A stretch of DNA of 64,000 bases from Zhongshania marina (GTDB lineage: Bacteria > Pseudomonadota > Gammaproteobacteria > Pseudomonadales > Spongiibacteraceae). Shown here in pieces: positions 41,047-49,963 of the stretch. The translations under genes were made by a program, and so were the position numbers. The DNA lies in the NCBI RefSeq assembly GCF_002915595.1, contig NZ_PQGG01000007.1:186001-250000 (forward strand), in the 5' to 3' direction. Positions within the stretch are counted from its first letter, which is position 1, and every line of letters starts with the position of its first letter. Below the pieces are notes generated by a model. That model saw only the letters and a list, made by a program, of their open reading frames with translations, did not search any database and had not been told where the DNA came from.

Positions 41047-42696
41047 ATGACCAACAACGACATTGTTCAAAAACTCTGGAATCTCTGCGACGTACTCCGC
41101 GACGACGGCATTAACTACAGCGACTACGTCACCGAGCTGGTGATGCTGCTGTTTATGAAAATGGTGCACGAGAACACCGAGTCAGACCTCCTCAAAACCC
41201 ACATTCTGCCCGAGGGTTGCCGCTGGACCGACCTCAGCAGCAAGTCGGGTTTAAATTTACTCGACGACTACAAACGCATACTGCTGGCGCTGTCTTCCGG
41301 CAAAGACGCAAACGGCAAGCAAGTCCACAACGACCTCTTAATTTCTGCCGTGTATGCCGACGCCCAAACTCGGCTGCGCGAACCTCGTCACCTAGAGCAG
41401 CTGGTAAAAGCCCTCGACCAAATCGACTGGTATAGCGCCCAGCAAGATGGCTTGGGGGATTTATACGAAGGCCTGCTCGAAAAAAACGCCAGCGAAACCA
41501 AATCTGGCGCAGGGCAATACTTCACCCCTCGCGCGCTCATCAATAGCATGGTGCGCTGCATTCAGCCCCAAGCCGGTGAAACCGTGCAAGACCCCGCGGC
41601 GGGCACCGCCGGTTTTTTGATTGCCGCCGACGCCTATATTAAACAGCACACCGACGACCTATTTGACCTGCCAGCAAAAGATCAAAAATTTCAACGCAAC
41701 AACGCCTTTCTCGGTGTAGAACTAGTGCCCAGCACCCGCCGCATGGCCTTAATGAACTGCCTGCTGCACGGTATGGAAGGCGACGACGAAGGCGTGGTTC
41801 ACCTTGGCAACGCGCTGGGCATGGTCGGCGCCAATCTCGCCAAGGCCGACATAATATTAGCCAACCCGCCCTTTGGCACATCCAAAGGCGGCGATGCCAG
41901 CATCACCCGCGACGACCTCACTTATAAAACCAGCAACAAGCAGCTGGCCTTCTTGCAACACATTTACCGCAATCTTAAACCCGGTGGCCGCGCCGCCGTG
42001 GTCTTGCCAGACAATGTTTTATTTGAAGCCGGCGTGGGCAACGAGGTGCGCCGCGACCTAATGAACAAGTGCAATCTGCACACCATACTGCGCCTACCCA
42101 CTGGCATTTTTTACGCCCAAGGCGTTAAAACCAATGTACTGTTTTTTACCAAAGGCCACCCTAAAGACAAACTCCAAGACGAAAACTGCACCGCCAATGT
42201 ATGGGTTTACGACCTGCGCACCAATATGCCCAGCTTTGGCAAACGCACGCCCTTTACCGAAGAACATCTAAAACCCTTTGAAGACTGCTACTTTGCTAAG
42301 AACAAGAAGGCGACCGCCAAGGATGGCGGAAGTGTCGAAAATGCAGGAGCAATTTTCGACCGAATGGAAGGAGATTATAGTTTCAACGCCAAAGAAGCCG
42401 ACACTACCGAAGAGGCTGGCAGTAACGACGACCTAGCCAAAAGCCGCTGGCGGGTATTCAGCCGCGACTGGATACGCGACAGCAAAGGCGACTCACTCGA
42501 CATAAGCTGGCTAAAAGACAAAGACAGCGTCGATGCCGCCAATCTGCCAGAACCAGAAGTGCTGGCCGCAGAGGCCATGTCAGAACTCACCGAAGCACTG
42601 CGCGAAATGGATGGCTTGATGCAGGCCTTGGGCGCTGGGGACGAGGCCGCGGTGCAAAGAATGCTAGTTCATGAAATTCTATGTGAGTCTAAGTAA
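41047..42696 (+). CDS. hsdM: Type I restriction-modification methyltransferase subunit (HsdM)
   Basis: HsdM methylates adenine N6 in the recognition site. The 549-residue protein has the N-terminal helical domain (IVQKLWNLCDVLRDDGINYS), the SAM motif DPAAGTAGF (from residue 182) and the catalytic NPPFG (from residue 273). A C-terminal helical tail is used for subunit contacts. Its stop overlaps the hsdS ATG by one base (TAATG), fixing the HsdM-HsdS ratio by coupling. Confidence 0.97.
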   Translation: MTNNDIVQKLWNLCDVLRDDGINYSDYVTELVMLLFMKMVHENTESDLLKTHILPEGCRWTDLSSKSGLNLLDDYKRILLALSSGKDANGKQVHNDLLISAVYADAQTRLREPRHLEQLVKALDQIDWYSAQQDGLGDLYEGLLEKNASETKSGAGQYFTPRALINSMVRCIQPQAGETVQDPAAGTAGFLIAADAYIKQHTDDLFDLPAKDQKFQRNNAFLGVELVPSTRRMALMNCLLHGMEGDDEGVVHLGNALGMVGANLAKADIILANPPFGTSKGGDASITRDDLTYKTSNKQLAFLQHIYRNLKPGGRAAVVLPDNVLFEAGVGNEVRRDLMNKCNLHTILRLPTGIFYAQGVKTNVLFFTKGHPKDKLQDENCTANVWVYDLRTNMPSFGKRTPFTEEHLKPFEDCYFAKNKKATAKDGGSVENAGAIFDRMEGDYSFNAKEADTTEEAGSNDDLAKSRWRVFSRDWIRDSKGDSLDISWLKDKDSVDAANLPEPEVLAAEAMSELTEALREMDGLMQALGAGDEAAVQRMLVHEILCESK

Positions 42697-44150
42697 TGGT
42701 CGAAGACACTAAAAATATATGGCCTAAAGCTAACTTGCTTGATGTTTGTGATGTAAAAACTGGGAAAGTTGACGCTAATCATGCGACTGAAGATGGTGAG
42801 TATACATTCTTCACTTGCGCCCTTGAACCTTTCAAATCGAACACATTTAGCTTTGATGGCGAATTAATTATTCTTCCGGGCAATGGCGCAAATGTTGGAC
42901 ATGTCAGGTTCTATAAAGGAAAAATAGAGGCATACCAAAGAACTTATATTCTGCACCACATCCATATTATCCCAAAGTATTTGTATTACAACTTACTTAA
43001 AAATTGGCGAAGAATTAACGTCGAGAAGCAATTTGGATCTGCTACAAACTACATAAAAATGGGGAATTTTGAAAGCTATAGCCTATCACTTCCCCCCCTA
43101 GCCGAACAAAAAGTCATCGCCGACAAACTCGACGAACTACTGGCGCAGGTCGACACACTAAAAGCCCGACTCGACGCCATCCCCGCCATTCTCAAACGCT
43201 TCCGCCAATCCGTACTCGCTGCGGCAGTAAGTGGGAAATTGACGGAGGATTGGCGGAGCAACAACTCTTTATCCAATACCAAGGAGCTAATAGAAAATTT
43301 AGGGAACGAGCGAAGGAAAGTCTTAGAACAAGAAATTACACAAGGGAATAAAGAGACTGCTAGGCTTTTAAAGAAAATTCAATCTCACGCACCAAAGTTT
43401 CCAAACGAAACCCTACCCACAAGTTGGGAATGGACAACTTTCATGCAAGCTATGGAAAGAGTGGTTGACTGTCACAACAAAACTGCTCCATACATCAACG
43501 ATGGAATTCCTTTAATAAGAACAACTGACATTCGAGATGGAAAAATTTCCCTCGACGGCGCGAGGTACATTTCTCAAGAAACTTATGACTACTGGTCTCG
43601 AAGGTGCCCCCCTAAACAAGGCGATATAATTTTCACTAGAGAAGCTCCAATGGGCGAAGCTGGTATCGTCCCAAAGGGAGTAACCCTTTGTATGGGCCAA
43701 AGAATGATGCTTCTACGCCCAATGCCCGCATTCATAAATGCGGAGTACGTATTACTTAATATCCAGTCATTGCAATTTCAGCAACGAATGTCCAGACAAG
43801 CTATTGGTACAGGTGTAAAGCATTTAAGAGTGGCAGACGTTGAAGCGCTGCCATTCCCTTTACCACCAAAAGCCGAACAAACCGAAATAGTCCGCCGCGT
43901 AGAACAACTCCTCACCTACGCCGACCAAGTCGAGCAGCAAGTCAAAAACGCCCAAGCCCGCGTTAACCAGCTCACCCAGTCCATACTCGCCAAAGCATTC
44001 AGAGGCGAGCTCACCGAGCAATGGCGCCAAGACAATCCCGAACTCATCAGCGGCGACAATAGCGCCGCCGCCCTACTGCAACACATCAAGGCCGAGCGGT
44101 CTGCGGCCAAACCGGCCAAGAAAACCAAAGGCAGGAAGAGCGATGCCTGA
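42696..44150 (+). CDS. hsdS: Type I restriction-modification specificity subunit (HsdS)
   Basis: HsdS sets the DNA recognition sequence. It has two target recognition domains (about residues 1-128 and 220-388). Each is followed by a conserved helical spacer: LPPLAEQKVIADKLDELLAQ with ILKRFRQSVLAAAVSGKLTE, and LPPKAEQTEIVRRVEQLLTY with LTQSILAKAFRGELTEQWRQ. The recognition domains are A+T-rich, while the helical parts match the G+C of hsdM, a mosaic pattern suggesting domain exchange. It overlaps the DUF3800 gene by eight bases. Confidence 0.95.
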   Translation: MVEDTKNIWPKANLLDVCDVKTGKVDANHATEDGEYTFFTCALEPFKSNTFSFDGELIILPGNGANVGHVRFYKGKIEAYQRTYILHHIHIIPKYLYYNLLKNWRRINVEKQFGSATNYIKMGNFESYSLSLPPLAEQKVIADKLDELLAQVDTLKARLDAIPAILKRFRQSVLAAAVSGKLTEDWRSNNSLSNTKELIENLGNERRKVLEQEITQGNKETARLLKKIQSHAPKFPNETLPTSWEWTTFMQAMERVVDCHNKTAPYINDGIPLIRTTDIRDGKISLDGARYISQETYDYWSRRCPPKQGDIIFTREAPMGEAGIVPKGVTLCMGQRMMLLRPMPAFINAEYVLLNIQSLQFQQRMSRQAIGTGVKHLRVADVEALPFPLPPKAEQTEIVRRVEQLLTYADQVEQQVKNAQARVNQLTQSILAKAFRGELTEQWRQDNPELISGDNSAAALLQHIKAERSAAKPAKKTKGRKSDA

Positions 44151-45036
44151 TAACGACGAGCAGCAATTACCCCTCTTTGATCTGGAACTTAGCCCAAGCG
44201 AAAGGCAGCCTGCTGCAGCGAGTATTGCCGACCACAGAGACGCGGCCCCATCAACGGAGTCGCGTTACAGCAAGTACATTGTGTTTGTTGACGAAAGCGG
44301 CGATCACGGAATGCAGACGATCGATCCTAATTACCCGCTATTCGTCTTGGCTCTGTGTGTTTTTCATAAACGGCACTACAGCGAGAAAGTCGTTTCAGCC
44401 TTAGAAAAATTCAAGTTCAATCACTTCGGCCATGATCAAGTGGTGCTTCACGAAAACGAGATCAGAAAGGAAAAAGGAGAGTTCAACATCTTCCGCAGTA
44501 GGGAAGAAAAATTTGCGTTTATGGATGAACTCACCCAAATCATTGAGCGCAGCAATTTCATTCTAATCAGCTGCGTCATCGATAAGCGCCAACTAAAGGG
44601 CAACATCGATACTAACGCCAACCCCTACCATATTGCGCTCGGCTTTTGCTTAGAGACGCTTTTTGAGTTTTTGCAGGAAAAAGGCCAAGAGGAAAAGCAA
44701 ACTCATGTGGTGGTTGAGTGTCGCGGTCGGAAAGAAGATAACGAATTAGAGCTGGAGTTTCGCCGTATTTGTGACGGCGCCAATAGACTTTCGCAGCAAC
44801 TACCCTTTGACGTTCGGTTCTCAGATAAAAAAGCCATGTCGTCCGGCTTGCAGTTAGCTGACCTCGTTGCCCGACCAATAGGACTGAGCGTTTTCAAACC
44901 CGCACAAGAAAACCGAGCATTTGACGTACTAAAACGGAAATTTTACTGCGCAGGAGGTCGAGACGCTGTCGGAAATGACTTTGAAGGCTATGGCTTGAAG
45001 ATTTTCCCAAGCCCAGAAAGCGAAAAGCCCCGATGA
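44143..45036 (+). CDS. DUF3800 domain protein
   Basis: The 297-residue protein has the DUF3800 start YIVFVDESGDHG with Asp50, Glu51 and Asp54, a possible metal site of an RNase H-like fold. The conserved QLADLVARPIGL lies near the C terminus. The acidic pattern suggests nuclease activity, but no function has been fixed for the family. It is translationally coupled to hsdS, so it belongs to the restriction operon rather than being random cargo. The first 40 residues are polar and probably disordered. Confidence 0.87.
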   Translation: MPDNDEQQLPLFDLELSPSERQPAAASIADHRDAAPSTESRYSKYIVFVDESGDHGMQTIDPNYPLFVLALCVFHKRHYSEKVVSALEKFKFNHFGHDQVVLHENEIRKEKGEFNIFRSREEKFAFMDELTQIIERSNFILISCVIDKRQLKGNIDTNANPYHIALGFCLETLFEFLQEKGQEEKQTHVVVECRGRKEDNELELEFRRICDGANRLSQQLPFDVRFSDKKAMSSGLQLADLVARPIGLSVFKPAQENRAFDVLKRKFYCAGGRDAVGNDFEGYGLKIFPSPESEKPR

Positions 45037-45164
45037 TACTCACCGAGGCTGCGACGCCGACCAGGAACCCCCAATCCACTTGCGTAAATTATAGGCCACC
45101 CCCGCCAACCAGATCAACCTCCCCACCTTCATCTTGACGAACAATCGCCTCAGTCTCGCGGGAC

Positions 45165-45184
45165 TGGGGGCACTTATGGGGGCA
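45165..45184. repeat. Right-end TGGGGGCA arm-site pair
   Basis: Two copies of TGGGGGCA start at 45165 and 45177, 12 bases apart, as in the left-end pair at 32114 and 32126. The flanking TATGGGGGCACAA (45175-45187) is identical to 32112-32124. Apart from this and the terminators, I see no gene in 45037-45422. Confidence 0.6.
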
Positions 45185-45247
45185 CAAACAAAAAACCAAA
45201 ATAAATCTTACTTACTTATCAATAAGATAGGCCACCTATTAGAGTGA

Positions 45248-45261
45248 CGCCGACCCACCAA
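45248..45261. other. Probable right attachment core
   Basis: CGCCGACCCACCAA resembles the last bases of ssrA plus one base (CGCCGGCTCCACCAA, 31987-32001) with one missing base and two substitutions. It is followed seven bases later by a terminator that ends like the one behind ssrA. The pairing of relict ssrA end plus native terminator marks the right junction. Divergence of the copy makes the exact border uncertain. Confidence 0.45.
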
Positions 45262-45267
45262 GTATCA

Positions 45268-45297
45268 AACCTCAACTCGAAAGAGTTGGGGTTTTTT
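45268..45297 (+). terminator. Probable original ssrA terminator, displaced by the island
   Basis: CCTCAACTC-GAAA-GAGTTGGGG followed by TTTTTT forms a nine-base-pair stem with a stable GNRA loop. No gene reads into it closely on the plus strand. Its likeness to the hairpin at 32035-32059 suggests it was the native terminator of ssrA before integration. Confidence 0.7.
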
Positions 45298-45365
45298 ATT
45301 GCCTGCTTAATGGAGCCCCGTGAATCTGCCTCAATTTCTATATATAAGCCAGTACGATAATCGCA

Positions 45366-45396
45366 TAAAAAAGGCGAGCCATTCACTGCTCGCCTT
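45366..45396 (-). terminator. Terminator of the oxidoreductase gene
   Basis: On the minus strand AAAGGCGAG, a ten-base loop and CTCGCCTTT are followed by further T residues (TTTTTT). It lies 27 bases beyond the stop of the gene at 45423-46397. Confidence 0.75.
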
Positions 45397-45422
45397 TCCA
45401 ACTCCCATTTTTTAAATCGAAA

Positions 45423-46397
45423 TTAACCTACAATTAATATCTTACCGTCTCGACCACCTTCGGCCGCCGCCGCTACTGCTTGTTTAATTTCGCTCACGGG
45501 ATATTCGGCGTGGATTTTTGTCTTTAATTTACCTTCAATAATGTATTTGGTGATTTGGCCGAATAGCGCCATTTGCTTTTCAGGCGTGGCGGTGCGGAAC
45601 CAGCGGGCCAGCCAGAAGCCTTTGAGGGTGACATCTCGAAACACTAGGGATTTTGCTGATAACTGACACGACTCGCCGCTCATCAATCCGTAGTTGACCA
45701 AGGTACCACCGGTGGCAAGGCAGGCGCCCACGCTATCGGTAGCGGCGCCACCTATGGCATCAATCGCCAGCTTAGGCAGATTGTCGCTGCATATTTTGGC
45801 AACGTCTTTGGCGAGTGCGGGGCCATCTACCAATACCACATCACCGCCTAGGGCTTTCACGCCTTCAACGGCAGATTCACGGCGAACCACGTTGATCGTT
45901 TTCAGGCCCTTAATTTTTGCCAATTGAATCAGGTAGCTGCCTACGCCAGAGTTGGCCGCATTTTGTATTACCCAGTCACCCGGTTTTAAATCAACAAATT
46001 CTTCCAACATTAGTAGTGCTGTTGGCGGGTTAATGGTCATCATGGCCAGCTGTTTAGCGTCGGCTTCATTGGGCACAGGAATCAGCTGCGCTGTTTTGCA
46101 TACCATGTGGGTAGCCCAGCTACCAATACCAACTGGCAACATTACCGTTTGACCAATCGCAGGCCCCTTGCCCCCAAGCTTAACTATCTTACCCACACCT
46201 TCGTTGCCACCAATTGCGGGCAACGGCGGCAATATGCCGTACTCACCGGTTAGGGTGAGGACGTCTGAGGGATTTATTGGCGAGGCGATTAACTCTACCA
46301 GCGCCTCATCTTCGGCAAGCTCGGCAATATCAAACTCGACGGCGCAAATCGAGTTCTGCGGAATGGGTCCGCGCTCGGTGTACTGTGCTTTTAACAT
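45423..46397 (-). CDS. Zinc-type (MDR superfamily) oxidoreductase, quinone/enoyl reductase-like
   Basis: The 324-residue medium-chain dehydrogenase/reductase has a GroES-like N-terminal domain (VELIASPINPSDVLTLTGEY) and a Rossmann domain with WVIQNAANSGVGSYLIQLAK. The catalytic zinc ligands of alcohol dehydrogenases are absent. The pattern is closer to 2-enoyl thioester or quinone reductases of the Etr1/MECR type. I chose the ATG at 46395-46397, which has GGAG upstream. It is divergent from a MarR-family regulator, which probably controls it. Confidence 0.82.
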   Translation of the reverse strand: MLKAQYTERGPIPQNSICAVEFDIAELAEDEALVELIASPINPSDVLTLTGEYGILPPLPAIGGNEGVGKIVKLGGKGPAIGQTVMLPVGIGSWATHMVCKTAQLIPVPNEADAKQLAMMTINPPTALLMLEEFVDLKPGDWVIQNAANSGVGSYLIQLAKIKGLKTINVVRRESAVEGVKALGGDVVLVDGPALAKDVAKICSDNLPKLAIDAIGGAATDSVGACLATGGTLVNYGLMSGESCQLSAKSLVFRDVTLKGFWLARWFRTATPEKQMALFGQITKYIIEGKLKTKIHAEYPVSEIKQAVAAAAEGGRDGKILIVG

Positions 46398-46564
46398 AAT
46401 GACTCCTTCGCATTTTGCCGGCCGCATTAGTGCAAGCAGCAGGACGATAAACTACTATTTCGCGTCCATCGCCGCTCACCACCGGCAGTAACAATGCCGC
46501 TGATAAGCTCCGCGATGGTTCTCACAGATCTTTTCACACTCAATATTAAAACGCGCAAATTTAC

Positions 46565-46620
46565 TTTGCGCGCAAAATAATGGCAGCTCATTCTTGACCC
46601 GTCAATGATTTGCGCGCAAA
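46565..46620. promoter_or_regulatory. Two identical palindromic operators for the MarR-family regulator
   Basis: TTTGCGCGCAAA, a perfect 12-base palindrome, occurs at 46565-46576 and 46609-46620, with centres 44 bases apart (about four helical turns). Flanking bases are also shared (AAAT follows both). A promoter-like TTGACC (46594-46599) lies between them, 17 bases before CAAAAT (46617-46622), so the second copy would cover the -10 of the regulator gene. Confidence 0.7.
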
Positions 46621-46644
46621 ATATTTTCTTCTCGGAGAATGACA

Positions 46645-47100
46645 TTGACTGACATCCCAGCCCTCAAGCTCAAAAATCAAGTTTGCCACTCACTCTATTC
46701 GGCAACTAATGCGCTCATTAGAGCCTATCGCCCGATACTAGATCAGCTCGGCCTCACCTATGCTCAATACTTAGTCATGCTGGCCTTATGGGATGAGGAC
46801 GGCGTAATGATCAAAAGCCTTGTCGAGCGAACGCGCTTTGACGCAGGAACATTGACGCCTATATTGAAACGCCTAGAAAGCAAACAGCTACTGACTATCG
46901 TTAAATCGAGTAATGACTCTCGGCAAAAACTGGTTGTGCTGACCGCCGCCGGAAAACATCTAGCAGACCGCGCCAAGAAAATCCCCGACAATATCAAAGG
47001 CCAAATTAATATGCCTGCACAAGATGTGCAGCAACTCAAGGCGCTCGCCGAACAGCTATACACCCTGATCAATACCAACATAGCAGCCGACACAGAATAA
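46645..47100 (+). CDS. MarR/OhrR-family transcriptional regulator
   Basis: The winged-helix dimeric regulator contains VCHSLYSATNALIRAYRPIL followed by LTYAQYLVMLALWDEDGVM. The recognition helix is LTPILKRLESKQLLT, and a wing with SSNDSRQKLVVLT follows. The Cys near residue 14 is in the place of the redox-sensing Cys of OhrR. I prefer the TTG at 46645 because GGAG lies seven bases upstream. For the ATG at 46639 that site is only one base away. It is divergent from the oxidoreductase. Confidence 0.88.
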   Translation: MTDIPALKLKNQVCHSLYSATNALIRAYRPILDQLGLTYAQYLVMLALWDEDGVMIKSLVERTRFDAGTLTPILKRLESKQLLTIVKSSNDSRQKLVVLTAAGKHLADRAKKIPDNIKGQINMPAQDVQQLKALAEQLYTLINTNIAADTE

Positions 47101-47380
47101 GCCCGCCCCATATAGACCGATGCTCTCGTTCACCAAGCCACCACAGCTAGGGCTTTTGCTTCAGAACCAAACTCCCGCCGAGCCCTGAAAGCTACCCACC
47201 TTCAAGAAAAGTTATAGAACTATTACCATACCGTTACAAATAGCGACTTTTGTGCAGTAGCGTGATAGCTTACGAGTTGCTATTAAGCACGCTGTCAGCG
47301 CGACCGATTCAATAAAAAATACGCGATAGCTCCCCAACAAAACGATAAAAAGCACCACCAAACAGCCAGCAGGTTCAAGA

Positions 47381-49597
47381 ATGAAAATACGATTACTCGC
47401 TCTAATGTTATGCTCGTCAACGCTTATATCCTGCGGCGGTTCTAGCTCATCTAACTCCGGCGGCAGCCAAGGTGGCAACAATCCGCCACCCGCCACAGAA
47501 ACCCCTGTTACCCGCTACGACATGGCCAACGGCTGCTACGCTATTCAGTCGACACAAACTGAGAAATACGTCGCCGCTAGTGACGGTATTTACAATAGCA
47601 ATGCGGAATCCATTGGCGCTGGCGATGCCTTTTTCATGCAGCCCGCCAATTTAGGCAAATACCTGTTTTATACCGAAGACCGTAAATTACTCACCCCTGC
47701 CGGTGGCTCGGTCAATACCCAAGACGTCGCAACTGACGCTGCAATTTGGACAATTGATATTGCATCGGGGAGCGACAGCTTCACCATAGTGTCCGACAGC
47801 ACCTCGCAAGCTCTGCAGGTAAATGAGAACGGCGCGCTAATTACTGCAGAAAATGCCGACGGACCCGCCGCACAATTCAAATTTGCACCAAGTAGCGGTT
47901 GCAGCAGCTATCCCGAAATGCCCACCGCAGTGAGCGGAAATACATTTAAAGGCAATGGTGTTGATAAGCCACTCATCGGTTTTGCGGACATCCACACCCA
48001 CATGGGTATGTCTAGCGAGATGTCTTATGCGGGCGATGTCGGCCCCTCAGCCGGTGGCGTACTCTACGGCGAAGTCATTCATCGCTTTGGGGTGGATCAC
48101 GCCTTAGAAAACTGCGAGAACATTCACGGCCCCAACGGCATTCGCGATGGGAACAACGTGCTTAACATGACGCCAACCGAAACCCATAACACCGAAGGTT
48201 GGCCGACCTTTGTCGATTGGCCGCGCCGCGACTATTTGACCCACCAAGTAATGTATTACAAGTGGGTAGAGCGCGCCTACCTATCTGGCCTGCGCCTAAT
48301 GGTAAACCACGGCACCAATATCGCCGCCCTGTGTAATGTCGGCAAAGTGCTGGCAACCAATCCGCAAGCTGACTGCAACGACATGAGCGTAGCGGTGAAA
48401 CAGTTAGAATATTTATATGACGTACAAGACTACATCGACGCGCAATCCGGCGGCCCCGGCAAAGGCTGGTATCGCATTGTTAAAAGCCCTCAGGAAGCAC
48501 GGCAAGTCATTAACGATGGCAAAATGGCGGTGGTACTTGGTGTAGAGGTTGCCCAAGTATTTGACTGCGGTGTCACCATGTTGCCCGGTGGTATGGAGCA
48601 GCGCAAATGTGATCAAGCACAAATAGACAGTGAAATTCAGCGCCTATGGGATCTTGGTGTACGCCACGTTTACCCCTTCCACGACATCGACAGTTCACTA
48701 GGCGGCGCGGGCATCTTTAGCGGCGATGTCATAAATGTTCTCAATTTCCTCGACACCGGCGCGTTTTGGAAAACCACTGAGTGCCGCGACTACCCAGTAG
48801 ACGAGCCTTCGGTTCGCACCCCCGGTACGGAAATGACCACAGCCATCCCCGGCAGCGGCAACGACCCACTCACTCAGCTATTGTTTGAAGCCACCGGCGG
48901 CATCACGCCACTCTACCCACCAGGCAAACGCTGCAATGCCCGCACCGTTACCGACCTTGGTGAATACGCACTGCACGCGCTAATGCAACGCGGCATGGTG
49001 ATCGACATAGACCACGCCGCCTACCACAGCAAGGACATCATGCTGGATATTGCCGACCAGCAAACCCCTGCCTACCCGCTGTCATCCGGCCATGATGCCC
49101 ACGGCGGCCTAACCAGCGACCAAGTTGTGCGCATGCTCAAAAACGGCGGCGTCATCTACCCCTATAAAGGTACAGGCGTAAAACACACCGAGTTTTTAGA
49201 AAAATTAAAATTCTGGCGCAACAAAGCAGGCATTAGCGGCAACGATCAAATTCTAGGCTTGGGCTACGGCGCAGACGCCAATGGCTTCGGCGGCCACCCT
49301 GGGCCACGCGGCGGCGACTCAGAACCCGTCATTTACCCATTCACATTATTTAGCGGTGAGGATTGGGGATCGCAATTTACAGGATTCGACCCCGTTACCG
49401 TCGACATGCTATTAATTCCAGAAAGCGGCAAGTATTGGCATATTGACGAAACCGGTATGTCGCACTACGGTCTAGTTGCAGACTTCGTTGAAGAAGTAAG
49501 ATTAGAGGGTGGCAAAGAAGCCCTAGACGCTCTGTATAATTCCGCCGAAGCCTATGTACAAATGTGGGAGCGCGCCTACAACCGCAACGGAAACTAA
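47381..49597 (+). CDS. Lipoprotein of the metal-dependent amidohydrolase type
   Basis: The 738-residue protein begins with a lipoprotein signal, MKIRLLALMLCSSTLISCGG, Cys at 18, then a Ser/Gly/Pro linker. A small N-terminal module (about 40-180) looks like a beta-trefoil/fascin-type domain (YAIQSTQTEKYVAASDGIYN). The catalytic part begins near 200 with GFADIHTHMGM, an HxH metal motif. VVLGVEVAQVFDCG, VIDIDHAAYHSKDIM and SSGHDAHGG follow, which look like peptidase M19/dipeptidase or other amidohydrolase ligands. The substrate is unknown. The 280 bases upstream (47101-47380) show no gene. It is four bases from the next gene. Confidence 0.75.
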   Translation: MKIRLLALMLCSSTLISCGGSSSSNSGGSQGGNNPPPATETPVTRYDMANGCYAIQSTQTEKYVAASDGIYNSNAESIGAGDAFFMQPANLGKYLFYTEDRKLLTPAGGSVNTQDVATDAAIWTIDIASGSDSFTIVSDSTSQALQVNENGALITAENADGPAAQFKFAPSSGCSSYPEMPTAVSGNTFKGNGVDKPLIGFADIHTHMGMSSEMSYAGDVGPSAGGVLYGEVIHRFGVDHALENCENIHGPNGIRDGNNVLNMTPTETHNTEGWPTFVDWPRRDYLTHQVMYYKWVERAYLSGLRLMVNHGTNIAALCNVGKVLATNPQADCNDMSVAVKQLEYLYDVQDYIDAQSGGPGKGWYRIVKSPQEARQVINDGKMAVVLGVEVAQVFDCGVTMLPGGMEQRKCDQAQIDSEIQRLWDLGVRHVYPFHDIDSSLGGAGIFSGDVINVLNFLDTGAFWKTTECRDYPVDEPSVRTPGTEMTTAIPGSGNDPLTQLLFEATGGITPLYPPGKRCNARTVTDLGEYALHALMQRGMVIDIDHAAYHSKDIMLDIADQQTPAYPLSSGHDAHGGLTSDQVVRMLKNGGVIYPYKGTGVKHTEFLEKLKFWRNKAGISGNDQILGLGYGADANGFGGHPGPRGGDSEPVIYPFTLFSGEDWGSQFTGFDPVTVDMLLIPESGKYWHIDETGMSHYGLVADFVEEVRLEGGKEALDALYNSAEAYVQMWERAYNRNGN

Positions 49598-49600
49598 GTA

Positions 49601-49963
49601 ATGCGTCAAAAACTATTGTTTTTAATATGTGCTACAGCGGTGCTTGCCAGCTTGTGGCTGGTGATGAAACCCGCCCCAGCAGTGCACGACACTAGCGAAA
49701 CACAGGCTTTTTACTTTGCCCTGCTTGACGGCAGCATTCCCGAGCCAATGGTGATTCAGCTCAAGCTTGGCGACACCGCCAAGCTGAGTTTCGTCAGCGA
49801 CAAAGACGCCGCCGTGCATATACACGGCGTCGAAATGCATATCGTAATAGAGGCCGGCATTAAAAAAGATGTCGAGTTTGTTGCGACGCAAACGGGACGA
49901 TTCGCCATGGAAGTCCACGTCAGCGAAATACAACTTGGCACTATTGAAGTCTATCCACGCTAA
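49601..49963 (+). CDS. Cupredoxin-like exported protein
   Basis: The 120-residue protein has an N-terminal hydrophobic helix (LLFLICATAVLASLWLVMKP) that may be an anchor or signal. A Greek-key beta domain follows, with VIQLKLGDTAKLSFVSDKDA, VHIHGVEMHIVIEAGIKKDV and FAMEVHVSEIQLGTIEVYPR. His residues in HIHG and the C-terminal EVH could bind copper, but the usual Cys ligand is missing, so it may be a metal-free or unusual cupredoxin. It overlaps the next gene by one base. Confidence 0.7.
   Translation: MRQKLLFLICATAVLASLWLVMKPAPAVHDTSETQAFYFALLDGSIPEPMVIQLKLGDTAKLSFVSDKDAAVHIHGVEMHIVIEAGIKKDVEFVATQTGRFAMEVHVSEIQLGTIEVYPR

Larger units (their letters stand above)
32001..45261. mobile_element. 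ssrA-integrated genomic island with type I restriction-modification, Fic and DUF3800 genes
   Basis: The element is bounded by the ssrA 3' end on the left and a partial copy of it on the right. It begins with an outward-edge tyrosine integrase and includes an AlpA-like regulator. Motif TGGGGGCA occurs at 32084, 32114, 32126 and inverted at 32156 on the left, and at 45165 and 45177 on the right. Both ends share TATGGGGGCACAA. Cargo is hsdR, fic, hsdM, hsdS, a DUF3800 gene and three unrecognised genes. No capsid or conjugation genes are seen, so it is a small non-self-transferring island of about 13 kb. Confidence 0.82.
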
